Shown here piece after piece: positions 61,757-64,000 of a stretch of DNA of 64,000 bases (positions are counted from its first letter, which is position 1; every line of letters begins with the position of its first letter). Origin of the DNA: Sediminibacterium sp. UBA657 (GTDB lineage: Bacteria > Bacteroidota > Bacteroidia > Chitinophagales > Chitinophagaceae); NCBI GenBank assembly GCA_002299885.1, contig DBOB01000004.1:62001-126000 (forward strand). Direction: 5' to 3'. The notes beneath the pieces were generated by a model. It saw only the letters and a list, made by a program, of their open reading frames with translations, was not told the DNA's origin and searched no databases. The translations under genes were made by a program, and so were the position numbers.

Positions 61757-63445
61757 ATGGAAAAAATAAACATATCGAGATCACTTTATAAACTTTTCCG
61801 TCTTTTAAGATTAGATGGGAAAGAAATTACAGCCTTGTATTTACTATCAATTCTTTCGGGGTTGATCCAACTCTCATTGCCATTGGGTATTCAGGCCATC
61901 ATCAATTTTGCCATTGTTGCTACGGGCAGAAAACAACTTCCTGCATCTATGTGGGTATTGATTCTTTTGGTTGTTTTAGGTGTGCTTTTTACAGGGATGT
62001 TAAAGATTAATCAAATGAAGATTGTAGAGAAAATTCAACAAAAGATTTTCACCAGATTTTCTTTTGAATTTTCTTATAGAATTCCAAAGCTCAATGTAAA
62101 ATCCATAGATCAATACCATTTGCCTGAATTGGTAAATCGTTTTTTTGATATTCCTACTTTACAAAAAAGTTTGGCTAAATTATTACTCGATATTCCAACC
62201 GCAGTCATTCAGTTATGTTTTGGATTAATCTTATTGGCATTTTATAATTCTGTATTCATTGTATTTGGTATTATTCTACTTGTGGTATTGTACTTGATAT
62301 TGTATGTCTCATCTCCAAAAGGATTTGAAGCGTCATTAGAAGAAAGTAATTATAAATATGATCTTGGAGGATGGGTACAAGAAATAGCAAGAGGCATAAA
62401 AACTTTTAAGTTTTTCAATTCATTCAATCTGCATTTAGAAAAGACAAATCATTTATTAGAGGGCTATTTACATGCAAGAAATAGACATTTCCAAATTTTA
62501 AAATTACAATACTGGTCATTGGTTGTTTTTAAAATACTTATCACAGCTGCTATGTTGATTGTGGGTGGTATTTTATTAATTCGTCAGCAAATAAATATTG
62601 GACAATTTATTGCAGCCGAAATCATTATTTTAACCATCATGAATGCGGTTGAAAAATTAATTATAAGCTTAGAAACAGTTTATGATCTATTGACTAGTGT
62701 AGAAAAAATAAATAAAATTACAGAAAAGCCAATAGACGAAGAGGGCAGTTACGAATTTGTTAAAAAACAAGGCATTGAAATTGAAGCCAAAAATTTAAGT
62801 TTCGGGTTTGAGAAAAATGATATCCTTCAAAATATTAGTTTTCACATCAGGCCTGGGCAAAAAGTAGCCATAACAGGTGATGGTGATTCTGGTAAAACAG
62901 TTTTATTGAGACTACTTACTGGTGTGTTCCAAGATTTTGAAGGGGACTTAAGTTTTGACCAAGTTCCTATCAATAACTATAACTTAAATACCTTAAGAAA
63001 TAATATTGGCATCTATATGCAAAAGCAAGATATCTTCTCTGCAAGTTTATGGGAGAATATCACGCTAGGTAATAAGGAAGTTAAAGAACAAGATGTATTG
63101 GATACTTTCAAAATCGTTGGTTTAGAAAGCTTTTATAAAAGCTTAAATAAAGGTTTTGATACCCATTTAGAACCAACAGGCAAACAGCTTAGTTCATCAA
63201 GTGTTCAAAAGCTATTGATTGCTAGGTCTTTGCTTAATCAACCAGCGTTATTGTTATTAGATGAACCAATGAAGCTATTTGCTGCCGATGATAAACAATA
63301 TCTGCAGAATTATTTGTTTGGCCTTAAAGATGTAACGATCATTTTTACAACAAATGACCCATCCCTCATCTCTAAATCTGAGATGGTGATTCACCTTGAA
63401 AAAGGTTCGATCAAATCTATTCAAAACAAAAATGCTTCAAATTAG
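61757..63445 (+). CDS. ABC transporter, fused permease-ATPase, type I secretion-like, degenerate signature
   Basis: 562 residues: exporter-type membrane domain with about six segments (15-320), then an ATPase domain (about 335-560). Walker A is GDGDSGKT (374-381) and Walker B LLLLDEP (D502, E503) are intact, but the signature reads LSSSS (478-482) instead of LSGGQ, and no switch His follows Walker B (IFTTND instead of THR near 532). No N-terminal peptidase domain. With the downstream HlyD-type gene it forms an export complex; cargo unknown. An atypical or weak ATPase is possible. Confidence 0.88.
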   Translation: MEKINISRSLYKLFRLLRLDGKEITALYLLSILSGLIQLSLPLGIQAIINFAIVATGRKQLPASMWVLILLVVLGVLFTGMLKINQMKIVEKIQQKIFTRFSFEFSYRIPKLNVKSIDQYHLPELVNRFFDIPTLQKSLAKLLLDIPTAVIQLCFGLILLAFYNSVFIVFGIILLVVLYLILYVSSPKGFEASLEESNYKYDLGGWVQEIARGIKTFKFFNSFNLHLEKTNHLLEGYLHARNRHFQILKLQYWSLVVFKILITAAMLIVGGILLIRQQINIGQFIAAEIIILTIMNAVEKLIISLETVYDLLTSVEKINKITEKPIDEEGSYEFVKKQGIEIEAKNLSFGFEKNDILQNISFHIRPGQKVAITGDGDSGKTVLLRLLTGVFQDFEGDLSFDQVPINNYNLNTLRNNIGIYMQKQDIFSASLWENITLGNKEVKEQDVLDTFKIVGLESFYKSLNKGFDTHLEPTGKQLSSSSVQKLLIARSLLNQPALLLLDEPMKLFAADDKQYLQNYLFGLKDVTIIFTTNDPSLISKSEMVIHLEKGSIKSIQNKNASN

Positions 63446-63451
63446 TATAGT

Positions 63452-64000
63452 ATGAAAAAAGTGCTTGATAATATTGACGAAGAAACTGGCAAAAAATACT
63501 CTGCATATAATTCAATTTATAGTGTAGATATTGAAAGCAGAATTAAGAATATTTTCTGGGGATTATTTTTTGTATTGGTGTTTATTTTATTTGTGCCTTG
63601 GACTCAGAATATCAATACCTCTGGTATTGTCACAACACAGTTTCAAGAACAAAGACCTCAACAAATTAATAGTATCATTCCTGGTAAGATTATCAAATGG
63701 TGGGTGAAAGAGGGTGATTTTGTTCAAAAAGGAGATACCATTGTTGAATTAGCAGATACCAAAGATGATTATTTGGATCCAAGATTGATTGAAAGAACAA
63801 ACGATCAGTTAATAGCTAAAAAACAAAAGGTAGATTTTTATGATTCTAAAATCACCAATATCAAAGGACAGATAGTTGCAATTGAAGAAGGCTTCAAGTT
63901 AAAGGAATCTGCTATCAGAAATAAAATACAACAATTAGAAAGAAAGATTTTAATTGACAGTGCTGAATTATCTGCTGCTAAAATTGATTTAGAAGTGGGA
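63452..64000 (+). CDS. HlyD-family membrane fusion protein (partial, runs off the window)
   Basis: 183 codons to the window edge; the gene continues beyond 64000. Cytoplasmic start, one membrane segment (about 33-50, FWGLFFVLVFILFVPW), a biotinyl-lipoyl-like half (IIPGKIIKWWVKEGDFVQKGDTIVEL) and the beginning of a long helical hairpin, as in HlyD-type adaptors. Starts six bases after the ABC transporter stop, so it is cotranscribed. A TolC-type outer-membrane gene would be expected next but lies outside. Confidence 0.92.
   Translation, partial: MKKVLDNIDEETGKKYSAYNSIYSVDIESRIKNIFWGLFFVLVFILFVPWTQNINTSGIVTTQFQEQRPQQINSIIPGKIIKWWVKEGDFVQKGDTIVELADTKDDYLDPRLIERTNDQLIAKKQKVDFYDSKITNIKGQIVAIEEGFKLKESAIRNKIQQLERKILIDSAELSAAKIDLEVG

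Noticed and set aside
1..64000. tRNA genes, CRISPR arrays, insertion sequences, prophage or conjugative genes
   Set aside because: No regularly spaced repeats, transposase, integrase or terminal inverted repeats were seen, and the intergenic gaps are too short and AT-rich for tRNA genes. A tRNA or repeat search tool would be the definitive check.

Overview
The window reads as an ordinary stretch of chromosome from a low-GC (by eye well under 40%) member of the Bacteroidota, most likely Chitinophagaceae-like. The evidence is a SusC/SusD pair, several TonB-dependent receptors, -7 promoter elements of the form TAnnTTTG, an absence of clear Shine-Dalgarno sequences, and DUF4834- and DUF5690-type proteins. 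The genus call is inference. Genes are tightly packed: the largest gap is about 217 bp (52129-52345), so no stretch over 300 bp lacks a gene. I saw no rRNA, tRNA, insertion sequence, prophage or CRISPR array.

Layout. 83-4766: chromate transporter, a DUF3089 lipoprotein, RecQ. 4941-8122: an arabinose-5-phosphate isomerase and a mannose-1-phosphate guanylyltransferase (surface-sugar precursors), then a FabH-like ketosynthase. 8119-16126 (minus): rimP-nusA-infB, a SurA-like isomerase and a long PurF-like protein; the rimP leader looks like a transcription attenuator. 16247-19659: small membrane protein, HAD hydrolase, PaiB-like protein, an Lrp regulator divergent from alanine dehydrogenase. 19753-24113: a TonB-dependent receptor plus surface lipoprotein behind a PhoB-type repeat array. 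24255-28271: carbonic anhydrase, SulP transporter, a small secreted protein, an amino-acid permease. 28308-35381: PLP dehydratase, pseudouridine synthase, VF530-like protein, metallophosphatase/glycosyltransferase pair, and the polyphosphate pair ppk1-ppx. 35429-38845: the riboflavin pathway (ribD divergent from ribE-ribBA-ribH). 38897-43546: nadC-nadA-nadB behind a serine hydrolase.

43574-59591 is the most interesting part. It is a two-armed, divergent locus that looks like a complete outer-membrane-to-cytoplasm organophosphonate (or phosphonolipid/phosphonoglycan) utilization system. The minus arm is SusC, SusD, a DUF5690 MFS carrier, a phosphonate-associated FAD oxidoreductase, a PhnZ-like HD-domain oxygenase and a phosphonatase-like HAD hydrolase. 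The plus arm is two tandem secreted beta-propeller/alkaline-phosphatase-superfamily phosphoesterases and a second TonB-dependent receptor. The susC promoter carries an array of hexamers at 11-bp period resembling PhoB half-sites, with the same geometry relative to the -7 element as the array before the receptor/lipoprotein pair at 19753-24113. Taken together with ppk1-ppx, the window appears rich in phosphorus acquisition and storage functions.

59565-64000: pirin, NhaD Na+/H+ antiporter, and the start of an ABC/HlyD export operon whose ATPase has a degenerate signature motif; the HlyD-type gene runs off the window end.
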